64,000 nt of DNA from Lachnoclostridium edouardi (GTDB lineage Bacteria > Bacillota > Clostridia > Lachnospirales > Lachnospiraceae). This document shows positions 18,482-25,319 of the stretch, piece after piece. The stretch covers positions 1,557,976 to 1,621,975 of the forward strand of contig NZ_OESQ01000001.1 of the NCBI RefSeq assembly GCF_900240245.1, written 5' to 3'. Position numbers and translations under genes: made by a program. The notes beneath the pieces were generated by a model. It was not told the DNA's origin, searched no databases, and saw nothing but the letters and a program-made list of their open reading frames with translations. Numbering within the stretch: the stretch's first letter is position 1; each line of letters opens with the position of its first letter.

Positions 18482-18569
18482 CTCTTGTGCAACTTTTGGG
18501 GGTCACTTCAGACAAAGCTTGTTCTTGACAGGTTTTCGTATTACTGTCAATTATGCCATAATTGCAAAA

Positions 18570-18602
18570 GAGGTTGATAGCTATTCTCTGTCTATCAACC
18601 TC
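18570..18602 (-). terminator. Terminator of the zinc-ribbon operon
   Basis: GAGGTTGATAG and CTATCAACCTC form an 11-bp stem, followed on the minus strand by TTTTGC. It lies 13 bp past the end of the last gene of the operon. Confidence 0.75.
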
Positions 18603-18615
18603 CTGACTGCTTATT

Positions 18616-18810
18616 TTATTGTACAAGTTCCATTAATCCATTTACAACGCCCTCTACTGCATCTGCCCCCTGATTTATATAATAATGCTTCTGGCATAAT
18701 CCTTCTTTATATATTTCATTTTTACATCCTTCAATTTTACAGGTTTTTGTACATCCTGTTATGTACATCATTGCACATATAAGTAAAACGGTTATCTGTA
18801 GCTTTTTCAC
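18616..18810 (-). CDS. Small lipoprotein with zinc-ligand pattern
   Basis: This 64-residue product uses the GTG at 18810, which has AGGGAGA eight bases upstream; longer readings begin inside the previous gene. A lipoprotein signal (MKKLQITVLLICAMMYITGC) is followed by a compact cysteine/histidine pattern, CKIEGCKNEIYKEGLCQKHY, which could hold one metal ion. It would sit on the outer face of the membrane. It is the last gene of a three-gene operon in which all products carry Cys-rich metal-binding motifs. I do not recognise the family and the function is unknown. Confidence 0.6.
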   Translation of the reverse strand: MKKLQITVLLICAMMYITGCTKTCKIEGCKNEIYKEGLCQKHYYINQGADAVEGVVNGLMELVQ

Positions 18811-18826
18811 AATGTCATTCTCCCTT

Positions 18827-19231
18827 CTATTCTTTTTGCATTGGCTGTGCATCCTTCAATAATTTTTCAATACAATTAAGATTGTTTGTCATTTTTTCTA
18901 TATTTAATGCCATGGCACCAAATACCATAGAAGTACTCACAGCATACAATAACAACACAAAAATTATTGTCCCTATCAGAAACATAGCTTTATCTTCCAC
19001 AAATGCATAAAGAGAAAATAATAAAATTAAAACTGCAAAGACAAGCACTGTATAATTCATAAAGTTAAAAAACCTAGTCCACAGAAACCCTGATGCATTT
19101 GATGAGTTCTCTCCAGTTTTTTTATCTGGCTTATCCATAACTTCTTGCACTTTCTTTCCACATTCGGGACAAAATGCGACATTTGTTTCAAGTACCGCTC
19201 CACATTCTTGACAAAACTTTTTCTCACTCAT
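18827..19231 (-). CDS. Zinc-ribbon protein with two membrane helices
   Basis: The N-terminal zinc ribbon of this 134-residue protein has two CxxC knuckles (FCQECG and FCPECG, within residues 6-26). A polar linker leads to two predicted membrane helices (about 58-78 and 84-104) and a short amphipathic tail. The start overlaps the stop of the upstream gene by 4 bp, showing coupling. Proteins of this design occur widely in Firmicutes without a defined role. In the operon it would link the cytosolic double-ribbon protein to the membrane; that link is inference. Confidence 0.7.
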   Translation of the reverse strand: MSEKKFCQECGAVLETNVAFCPECGKKVQEVMDKPDKKTGENSSNASGFLWTRFFNFMNYTVLVFAVLILLFSLYAFVEDKAMFLIGTIIFVLLLYAVSTSMVFGAMALNIEKMTNNLNCIEKLLKDAQPMQKE

Positions 19232-19746
19232 TTTATATCCTCCTCTAATAATAATTTACCGCATACCGTGCAGAATTTCGCATCACTCCCACAAACTGCT
19301 CCACAACTGCATGTTTTTTTATTATCTTCCTCATCTTGGGAAATATTAGGCAATGCCGAGCCACACTGAACACAGAATTTCCCATCCCTTGCATTTTTCC
19401 CTCCGCAAGTTTGACACCTTATATATGTTTCAGTATCTAACCTGTTTTCTTTTTTTAAAACCCTCTCTTTTTCTTCTTCCAAACGAACTATCTCTTGAAC
19501 ATACGTTTCCACAGCCGTTTCTTTACTTTGAATTTTTTTACAAATATTGTCAATTACAGACATATCCATACTATCTGCTTTCCACAATTCATAAATTTGA
19601 TTTCCCAGTTCACTAAAACATTGGTTAATCTCTTCTTTTTCCTTTTCCATTTTTCCTTTGATTTTTCCAATTTCTAAATATGTACTGGAAATAACACTTG
19701 CAGATAATAAACCTTTATTTATGCCCTTCTTAACTTTTTCTAGCAT
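19228..19746 (-). CDS. Coiled-coil protein with two C-terminal zinc ribbons
   Basis: This 172-residue protein starts at the ATG 19746, which follows AAGGGGGAAAGT. Residues about 25-100 are a charged helical region likely to form a coiled coil. Two zinc ribbons follow: CQTCGG...FCVQCG and CSCGAVCG...FCTVCG. Such paired ribbons act in protein or nucleic-acid binding. It is the first gene of the operon, driven by a promoter overlapped by the palindromic operator at 19800-19813 and divergent to an XRE regulator. No enzymatic motif is seen and the function is unknown. Confidence 0.7.
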   Translation of the reverse strand: MLEKVKKGINKGLLSASVISSTYLEIGKIKGKMEKEKEEINQCFSELGNQIYELWKADSMDMSVIDNICKKIQSKETAVETYVQEIVRLEEEKERVLKKENRLDTETYIRCQTCGGKNARDGKFCVQCGSALPNISQDEEDNKKTCSCGAVCGSDAKFCTVCGKLLLEEDIK

Positions 19747-19777
19747 ACTTTCCCCCTTGTAAAAATTTTTCACGCTA

Positions 19778-19820
19778 AGTATAGCACGTTTACGCAATAT
19801 GCGCAAGTGCGTATACGCCT
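19778..19820 (-). promoter_or_regulatory. Zinc-ribbon operon promoter with tandem XRE operators
   Basis: The -35 TTGCGC (19801-19806) and -10 TATACT (19778-19783) are 17 bp apart on the minus strand. The dyad TGCGCA-AG-TGCGTA (19800-19813) covers the -35 and matches the operator at 16964-16977 in 13 of 14 bases. Further half-sites TACGCA and TACGCC flank it, giving a tandem array. The XRE gene at 19883 reads away from this region. Confidence 0.75.
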
Positions 19821-19882
19821 GTGCGTCCAAAATAATAAGATTTTTATATCTTATTTCAAGCAAAACAGGAGGACATTCTACT

Positions 19883-20125
19883 ATGACCGTAAAAGACGCT
19901 ACTGCTAAAAGAATTGAACAATTATGCAAAGAAAGGGGAATTGCCTATAATGAACTGGCCAATATATGCGGCATTACACCATCCACTATATATAGCATTA
20001 TGGATTCCAAAAGACGAGACATCTCTCTATCTACCGTAAAAAAAATATGTGACGGACTTGAATTAACTTTATCAGATTTTTTCTCATCCCCCCTTTTTGA
20101 TAGTTTAGAACAGGAAATACGTTAA
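19883..20125 (+). CDS. XRE-family regulator of the IME cargo
   Basis: This 80-residue protein is almost only a Cro/CI-type helix-turn-helix domain (YNELANICGITPSTIYSIMDSK). The ATG at 19883 follows ACAGGAGGACATTCTACT. It is divergent from the zinc-ribbon operon, and the operator-like palindromes lie between them. It is the best candidate for a repressor of both that operon and the secreted-protein gene at 16897. An A8 run in GTA AAA AAA ATA is intact and in frame here, which matters for judging the A7 disruptions elsewhere in the element. Confidence 0.87.
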   Translation: MTVKDATAKRIEQLCKERGIAYNELANICGITPSTIYSIMDSKRRDISLSTVKKICDGLELTLSDFFSSPLFDSLEQEIR

Positions 20126-20533
20126 ATTAAAAATGTATCATATTATTCTTGTCATTTTTATCAAAAAAAGTTATAATTAAATCGTGTGATGGCGATTCAC
20201 ACATGACCTTCAAAATTGCATATATGGCAAGATGCGAGTGCACTTGTCATCCCTAAGTAGGGATGGAATCGCAAATATATAAAGTTTCCGATTTCACCTA
20301 TTTAAGGGTGTTTCGTATTTGTTTTTGCGGATACACCTCGTCAATGGTATTCCCAAAAAGAGTTTTTGGAGGGTGTTGATTTTTATGTGTATCATGTAGC
20401 AGATACGTTTATTAAAGTTTGCCTTTTCGTCCCTACTTTTTGGGTGGGGGCGATTTTTTTTGTCCAAAAAGCGAAAGGAGTTCAGACGCCCCCTTGCCAT
20501 AAAATAATATCTTGAATTTTAGGAGGTACTACC
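20126..20533. other. Structured non-coding region (candidate origin)
   Basis: About 400 bp without a convincing gene hold several hairpins: GTGTGA-N7-TCACAC (20184-20202), CATCCC-TAAGTA-GGGATG (20248-20265) inside outer arms TGCGA/TCGCA (20233-20273), and CCAAAAA-GAG-TTTTTGG near 20354. In a Rep-encoding element such a region is a candidate for the transfer or double-strand origin, but no nick consensus was recognised. A leader RNA is the alternative. Confidence 0.4.
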
Positions 20534-20917
20534 ATGAACAATTTTGAAAGTCCGAACTCCAGCTCTTTTTCATTTCACTACGACCAAGAGGCAATCGCTA
20601 AAAAAATAAGTATTCTAAGAACCGAGCACGGCTATTCAGAGAAAAAAATCCTCCAGGAATTAGAACTGAATAGCGTAAAAATTTCTCGTTCGAACTATAG
20701 ACGCTACGAAAACGGAGAATTACCAATTCCATCAAATGTATTACTCACTCTCTGCCAAATTTACAAAATTTCGCCAAACAAAATGGTGGGATTCTGTGAT
20801 AATCTGTATTTATATCAAAAGCAGAAACTCATATATGAGCGCCTTTTTAAAGCTTCTAATTCTATAGCCTTCAGCCTGAAAGAGTTTAAAATGTTTTTAG
20901 AGAACGAACATTTTTAA
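20534..20917 (+). CDS. XRE-like DNA-binding protein
   Basis: This 127-residue protein has an HTH_3-type domain (about 20-80; EAIAKKISILRTEHGYSEKKILQELELNSVKISRSNYRRYENGELPIP) and a short helical C-terminus. The ATG follows AGGAGGTACTACC. It stands upstream of the mobilisation genes, the usual place of a transfer-module regulator in Firmicutes IMEs. Its native terminator has been split by the IS at 20956-22024. Confidence 0.8.
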   Translation: MNNFESPNSSSFSFHYDQEAIAKKISILRTEHGYSEKKILQELELNSVKISRSNYRRYENGELPIPSNVLLTLCQIYKISPNKMVGFCDNLYLYQKQKLIYERLFKASNSIAFSLKEFKMFLENEHF

Positions 20918-20929
20918 ATTGTCAAGTAT

Positions 20930-20955
20930 TTTTAAGGACAAAATCCGATGGTTTT
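20930..20955 (+). repeat. Left copy of a 26-bp target-site duplication
   Basis: The 26 bases at 20930-20955 are identical to 22025-22050 and flank the IS exactly. The right copy belongs to a complete terminator hairpin, so the duplication shows where the IS entered. Confidence 0.92.
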
Positions 20956-22024
20956 TGTAGTTTTACAATACATGTGTTACAACTGAATAATTAAAAAGCA
21001 GAGATACTGCCTTTTGTGTTATAGTTTAGTCACCACAACAAAAACTAACCAAAAGGAGTTCTCTGCTATGGCTACTATAACACAAGATATGAGGTATCGT
21101 CTATCACTAATTCGTTTCGCTGAAAAATTTGGCGTCTCCAAAGCCGCTGTCAAATATAAAACTAACAGACAGTATATCTACCGCTGGAAACGTCGCTTTG
21201 ACGGCTCCTGGGACTCCCTTAGGGATCGTTCCAGAAGACCTCTTCACCATCCCAATCAGCATACCCCTCAGGAGATCTCTCTCATCTCTCATATGCGACG
21301 CAGAAACCCTAATGCTGGACTGGTTATCTTCTGGGTAAAACTTATGCACCGCGGCTATTCCCGTTCTATTTCCGGGCTTTACCGCTTTCTTCGCAAACAG
21401 AAAATGATGGCTGTTAAGCCTGCTAATCCCAAGTACGTTCCTAAGCCCTATGAACAGATGCTTTTTCCTGGGCAGCGAATTCAGATTGATGTAAAGTTTG
21501 TTCCCTCTATCTGTCTGGTGAATCAGGCACAGGGACAGAGCTTCTTTCAATACACTGCTATTGACGAATACTCACGCTGGCGCTTTGTGGAGGCCTTTGA
21601 GGAGCACAATACTTACTCTTCCGCTGTATTTCTTGATCACCTGGTGAAGGTCTTTCCTCTGCCCATTCAGTGTGTCCAGACAGATAACGGAAGTGAATTC
21701 ACTAAACGGTTTACAGGAACAAAACGGGAGGAAAACCTTACCCTATTTGAGGAAAGGCTGCGCCAGTATGGGATTAAGCACAAAAAGATCCGGCCCTTTA
21801 CGCCACGGCATAATGGAAAGGTAGAAAGAAGTCATCGAAAGGACAATGAACGTTTTTATGCAACACACACATTGTATTCCTTTGAGGACTTTGCTGCCCA
21901 GTTAAAGGTATATAACCGCAGAGGTTATAATAACTTTCCCATGCGGCCTTTGGGATGGAAAACACCTAACGAGGTACTGAGAGATTATTTACGGTAAGTG
22001 TAACATATGTTTGAAAAACCTACA
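20956..22024 (+). mobile_element. Insertion sequence with 26-bp target duplication (IS1202/IS481-like)
   Basis: The 1069-bp IS has terminal inverted repeats (left TGTAGTTTTACAATACATGT; right, inverted, TGTAGGTTTTTCAAACATAT) and one intact transposase. The perfect 26-bp direct repeat is far longer than the usual 2-14 bp. Long duplications of about this size are reported for IS1202-type elements, but the transposase also resembles IS481, so the family call is tentative. A 68-bp piece of a related copy lies at 34335-34402. Confidence 0.85.
21068..21997 (+). CDS. DDE transposase
   Basis: This 309-residue transposase has an N-terminal helix-turn-helix (FAEKFGVSKAAVKYKTNRQYIYRWKRRF) and an rve-type catalytic core. 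The acidic triad is in IQIDVKFVP, VQTDNGSEF and NGKVERSHR. The ATG at 21068 follows AAAAGGAGTTCTCTGCT; an earlier start at 21014 has no site. The frame is intact and both IS ends are present, so it may be active. Confidence 0.92.
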   Translation: MATITQDMRYRLSLIRFAEKFGVSKAAVKYKTNRQYIYRWKRRFDGSWDSLRDRSRRPLHHPNQHTPQEISLISHMRRRNPNAGLVIFWVKLMHRGYSRSISGLYRFLRKQKMMAVKPANPKYVPKPYEQMLFPGQRIQIDVKFVPSICLVNQAQGQSFFQYTAIDEYSRWRFVEAFEEHNTYSSAVFLDHLVKVFPLPIQCVQTDNGSEFTKRFTGTKREENLTLFEERLRQYGIKHKKIRPFTPRHNGKVERSHRKDNERFYATHTLYSFEDFAAQLKVYNRRGYNNFPMRPLGWKTPNEVLRDYLR

Positions 22025-22062
22025 TTTTAAGGACAAAATCCGATGGTTTTGTCCTTTTTTTT
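22025..22062 (+). terminator. Terminator reconstructed beside the IS
   Basis: AGGACAAAA (22030-22038) and TTTTGTCCT (22047-22055) form a 9-bp stem followed by eight T. Before the IS inserted, this terminator followed the XRE gene at 20534-20917. Bases 22025-22050 are the right copy of the 26-bp duplication. Confidence 0.88.
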
Positions 22063-22155
22063 GCGTTTTTTCCTCTTTGAAAATGTTATGATAATTTCAT
22101 TAGATAAACCGTGTACACAATTTTTCTGAAATCAAATAAAAAGGAGAATCAAACA

Positions 22156-22407
22156 ATGAGACTAAATGCCAACGTTTTTATTCTGGCAAAGCTTTCCAAA
22201 CCATGGGAAGATTCCGCTGGAAATCCACAAGTTTCTTATTCTGCTAACATCATGCAGGACAAGGGCACGATTATCGACACGCTCAGGCTTAACGAAGAAC
22301 AATTTTCGCAGATTGAAGCAAACCAAAGTTACACGATTACGGCAGACTTTGGTACAGGAAGGAACGGAGGTTACCTTCGTGTTGTCGATATTGTATCTGC
22401 AAAATAA
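22156..22407 (+). CDS. Small IME protein, possible OB-fold/ssDNA-binding
   Basis: This 83-residue protein starts at the ATG 22156 after AAAAAGGAGAATCAAACA. It is rich in beta-strand-like segments (NANVFILAKLSKPWEDS, NQSYTITADFGTG, GGYLRVVDIVSAK), which would fit a small OB fold. Comparable small genes precede coupling-protein genes in streptococcal and clostridial IMEs. The function is not known. A perfect hairpin (CCCCTACC-N6-GGTAGGGG, 22416-22437) follows without a T run and may limit read-through or protect the transcript end. Confidence 0.65.
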   Translation: MRLNANVFILAKLSKPWEDSAGNPQVSYSANIMQDKGTIIDTLRLNEEQFSQIEANQSYTITADFGTGRNGGYLRVVDIVSAK

Positions 22408-22461
22408 TAAATACGCCCCTACCTAAATTGGTAGGGGTAACCAAGCATAGGAGGATTTTAT

Positions 22462-23234
22462 ATGGTAAAAAAATAAATGACTTTTTTGAATCCTGTATAA
22501 ACAAAATTTCATCAGGAAGCAAGAACCTATATCACTCATTTCAAGACAAAGATACTGTTAAAAAACTTATCTTTGTTATCTGTTCTCTGTTTCTATTAAC
22601 TGGTATCGCTGGACTTCTGGGATTTTTAATCTTGTCCATCTGCCGTTTTATCAATCATCATATGGGTGAATTGGTTGTAATTTCCATTTCCATAGGTGCC
22701 GTTTTTGCCTGTTTGCAATCTGGGAAAGAACAGCGTGAAGCAAAACGGCGAAAAGCTATGGAAGAACAGGCAAAGGCACTGATTCCAAAAGCAAATTCTA
22801 TTTATGAAAAAATTGGTAATCTGCTAATAGATGTTTTAAGAGACCGTAGCATTGCATCTTTAATCAGTCTTGCAAGGCCGACCAACTTTTCCAATATTAT
22901 TATGGAAAACCCAGAGCAACGGATTCAAATAAAACCGGATGGTTCAGGCTATCTTTTAATGTATAGAGCAGATAAAATGTCTATCTGTTTTTTGGAACCG
23001 GATGACCTTAGAACTATTCGGGATGTACTGCAAGGCTCTATCAACCAGAGAATCAGTGCTTACGGGATTGCTGGCCTATGCCCTCCAAAGCCGAATACAT
23101 TCCTACATATTATGGGCGAGCCAAGCGATTCTCATAGTTATATAACCTTGTGTCTTGATTATAACGAAACTACTCTGCAAGATACCTGTTCTCTTGCACC
23201 TGTATTTTCATCTGGTGATAATATTTATGGATGA
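22462..23234 (+). CDS. IME membrane protein; start codon separated by an A7 frame break
   Basis: The product has a basic N-terminus, two membrane helices (VKKLIFVICSLFLLTGIAGL and a second around VVISISIGAVFACL) and a cytosolic domain of about 150 residues. The only well-placed start is the ATG at 22462 behind AGGAGGATTTTAT, but it reads MVKK then stops. The A7 run at 22467-22473 (GTA AAA AAA) breaks the frame. A -1 shift, or one more A, gives MVKKINDFFESC and opens the whole gene. A TTG at 22428 lies in a hairpin and is an unlikely start. It overlaps the ATPase gene by 8 bp and probably assists DNA transfer. Confidence 0.65.
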
Positions 23235-23985
23235 CAATACTGCTATCCCTATTCTCCTAGATGACGCCTTTTATCAATTATCGGTTCGAAAAGATATTTT
23301 CTGGAATCCCCAGCATAGTCCGCATATCATTGTTGTAGGGGCTACTGGTTCAGGAAAAACTTATCTATGCAAGCTGATACTGGCAAAACTTTCACGTTAC
23401 TATGCCCAAAGCGAACTGATTATTTGCGATATGAAAGCTGATAAAGACTATGCTTTTTTAGCTGATGCAAAAAATTACTATCGCTTCATGGACTGTGCCA
23501 ACGGACTGGAAAAAATGAACAGTCTTCTGGTCGAACGCCAGAAAGAAAGTTCTGACCGCCATCTTGTAATTTTATACTTTGATGAATGGGCTTCCTTTAT
23601 CAGCAGTTTAAGTACCGACAAAAAAGCATCTGCAAATGCTCTTCAAACATTATCCAGACTTTTAATGATGGGGCGAAGCTTTAACCTTCAAATTATCATC
23701 AGTCAGCAGAGAGCTGATGCAAGTACCTTTGGCACTGCCAGAGATAATTTTAATCTTGCCATTGGCCTTGGAAATATGTCCAAAGAAAGTCAGCAAATGC
23801 TGTTTTCTGATTTCCGTTCAGAAATGCTTCCAAATCGTATGAGAGGTACGGGATATTTGCTTGCAAATGGCTCTAATTTTCACTCCGTGCGTGTTCCAAA
23901 CATTAACCGCATGGATTTACTGGAAGCTGATATTATTGCTGGAACAACTCGCTACGAAACGCCCCAAATGCCGTGCAAAGCATAA
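23227..23985 (+). CDS. FtsK/TcpA-like coupling ATPase
   Basis: This 252-residue ATPase has Walker A GATGSGKTYLCK (about residue 39) and Walker B VILYFDEWASF, followed by the MGRSFNLQIIISQQRADA segment typical of FtsK/HerA-type motors. It is short, lacking membrane helices; these are supplied by the upstream protein, whose gene overlaps its start by 8 bp. In IMEs and in Tn916-type elements such TcpA proteins bring relaxase-bound DNA to the conjugation channel, so this is probably the coupling protein of the element. Confidence 0.85.
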   Translation: MDDNTAIPILLDDAFYQLSVRKDIFWNPQHSPHIIVVGATGSGKTYLCKLILAKLSRYYAQSELIICDMKADKDYAFLADAKNYYRFMDCANGLEKMNSLLVERQKESSDRHLVILYFDEWASFISSLSTDKKASANALQTLSRLLMMGRSFNLQIIISQQRADASTFGTARDNFNLAIGLGNMSKESQQMLFSDFRSEMLPNRMRGTGYLLANGSNFHSVRVPNINRMDLLEADIIAGTTRYETPQMPCKA

Positions 23986-24145
23986 GGCGTTTGGGGCGTA
24001 GGAGGGAACCTGTTCCCTCCTATCATACCGAAGTTGTTAGTATTACCACAACTTCGGTGTCAGTGTCAAAAACCGTTAAATACAATCGTTCCGGCATATT
24101 TTTCCGTTGTGTCAGCTCTGTGCCGGAACTTAGAAAGGAAATCTT

Positions 24146-25151
24146 ATGACAAACACAAAAAAACTGTCAATAATAATCGGCGTAGCCGAAAATACCAATT
24201 AACATTTAACAACCCAGATAAACATAAAAACTGTTCCCATCAGGCAATTAAAGAAAAACTATCCGGCTGGGAAAATATTATTTACTGGTGTATGTGCGAT
24301 GAAATTTCAAAAACTCCCCACACCCATCTGTTTGTACAATTTAAAAACCCTGTATACTTTTCCAGTATAAAAAAATCTTTTCATCTGCTCACATTGAGGA
24401 AGCACAAGGTACGGCAGAAGAAAACAGAGCCTACATTCGAAAAGAAGGCAAATGCGAGCACACAGAAAAAGGAACAACTAATTTAAAAGATACTTTTGAA
24501 GAATGGGGAACTATGCAAAAATCAGGACAAGGTAAAAGAAATGATTTGGCTAATCTCTACCAGATGATTAAAGACGGTTATTCTAATGTGGAAATTTTAG
24601 AAAACAATCCAGATAATATTTTAAATTTACAGCATATTGATAAAGCACGTCTGGAAATCCTATCCAGCCGTTACAAATCAGAACGGCGATTAAATCTTCT
24701 AGTAACTTATGTAAGTGGCTCAACCGGATTTGGAAAATCAAGATATATTCTTGATAGCCATGGAGACTCTAATGTATACCGAGTAACAGACTATAAGCAC
24801 CCCTTTGACACCTACTCAGGAGAAGATGTGCTAGTATTTGAAGAATTTAGAAGTGATTTACCAATAGGAAATATGCTGAATTATCTGGATATTTATCCTT
24901 TACAGCTTCCGGCAAGATATAATAACCGGCAAGCCTGTTATAACTTTATCTATATCGTTTCCAACTGGAAATTGGAAGACCAGTATCATAATATTTATCT
25001 GGAACAAAAAGAAACTTGGAACGCCTTTCTTCGAAGAATCCATAAAGTCAGAATTTATACTGCTATCGGAGAATGGAAAGAATATGACACTACGGAATAT
25101 CTCCACGGGTTTCAAAGAATAAATGTATCAGAAACACCTTTTCACAATTAA
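24146..25151 (+). CDS. Rolling-circle Rep/relaxase (HUH + SF3 helicase), broken at two A7 runs
   Basis: Motifs appear in order: RCR motif I (YQLTFNNP), motif II with the His pair (PHTHLFVQF), motif III with Tyr and Lys (AYIRKEGK), SF3 helicase Walker A (GSTGFGKS), Walker B (VLVFEEF) and motif C (YIVSNW). This is the layout of CRESS-virus-like Reps and of PF01719-PF00910 relaxases in IMEs. The ATG at 24146 follows AGAAAGGAA. The frame breaks at A7 runs 24157-24163 (ACA AAA AAA) and 24369-24375 (ATA AAA AAA). A -1 shift at each restores one protein of about 335 residues. The second break separates motif III from motif II. Confidence 0.8.
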
Positions 25152-25319
25152 ATACTACAGGCGTTGGGGCTACATACCATATACTGATAGAAAAACAAAA
25201 TTATAAAACATACTATTTATAAAACTCACAAAATTCTTTTTTAATTTTACTCTGTTCAAATTCCAATCAAATATAAATCCCATATAATTTTTCCCTTCGC
25301 CTGTTTTAAGGCGGTAACT
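25152..25319. other. AT-rich spacer before the integrase
   Basis: These 168 bp hold no gene, hairpin or promoter that I can support. Confidence 0.4.

Larger units (their letters stand above)
17060..18510 (+). mobile_element. IS3-family (IS150-group) insertion sequence, complete
   Basis: The 1451-bp element has imperfect terminal inverted repeats (left TGAACTGCACCCCAAAAGTTG; right, inverted, TGAAGTGACCCCCAAAAGTTG) and two overlapping transposase frames. Both frames are intact, so it may be active. A clear target duplication was not found. Confidence 0.88.
17031..18536. repeat. 15-bp inverted repeat split by the IS150-type element
   Basis: AAAACCTGTCAAGAA (17031-17045) and its exact complement (18522-18536) lie just outside the two ends of the IS. 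Before insertion they would have formed one stem-loop of about 70 bp, probably a terminator or other hairpin. The element therefore landed in a hairpin loop. Confidence 0.7.

Noticed and set aside
17060..18510. Target-site duplication for the IS150-type element
   Set aside because: No convincing 3-5 bp repeat directly abuts both ends.
20294..20500. A 68-codon open frame on the minus strand in the structured region
   Set aside because: It runs across several hairpins, has no ribosome site and no recognisable protein features.
22428..22461. A TTG start giving an uninterrupted frame for the IME membrane protein
   Set aside because: The TTG lies inside a perfect hairpin and lacks a ribosome site, while a good AGGAGG-ATG pair lies at 22462.
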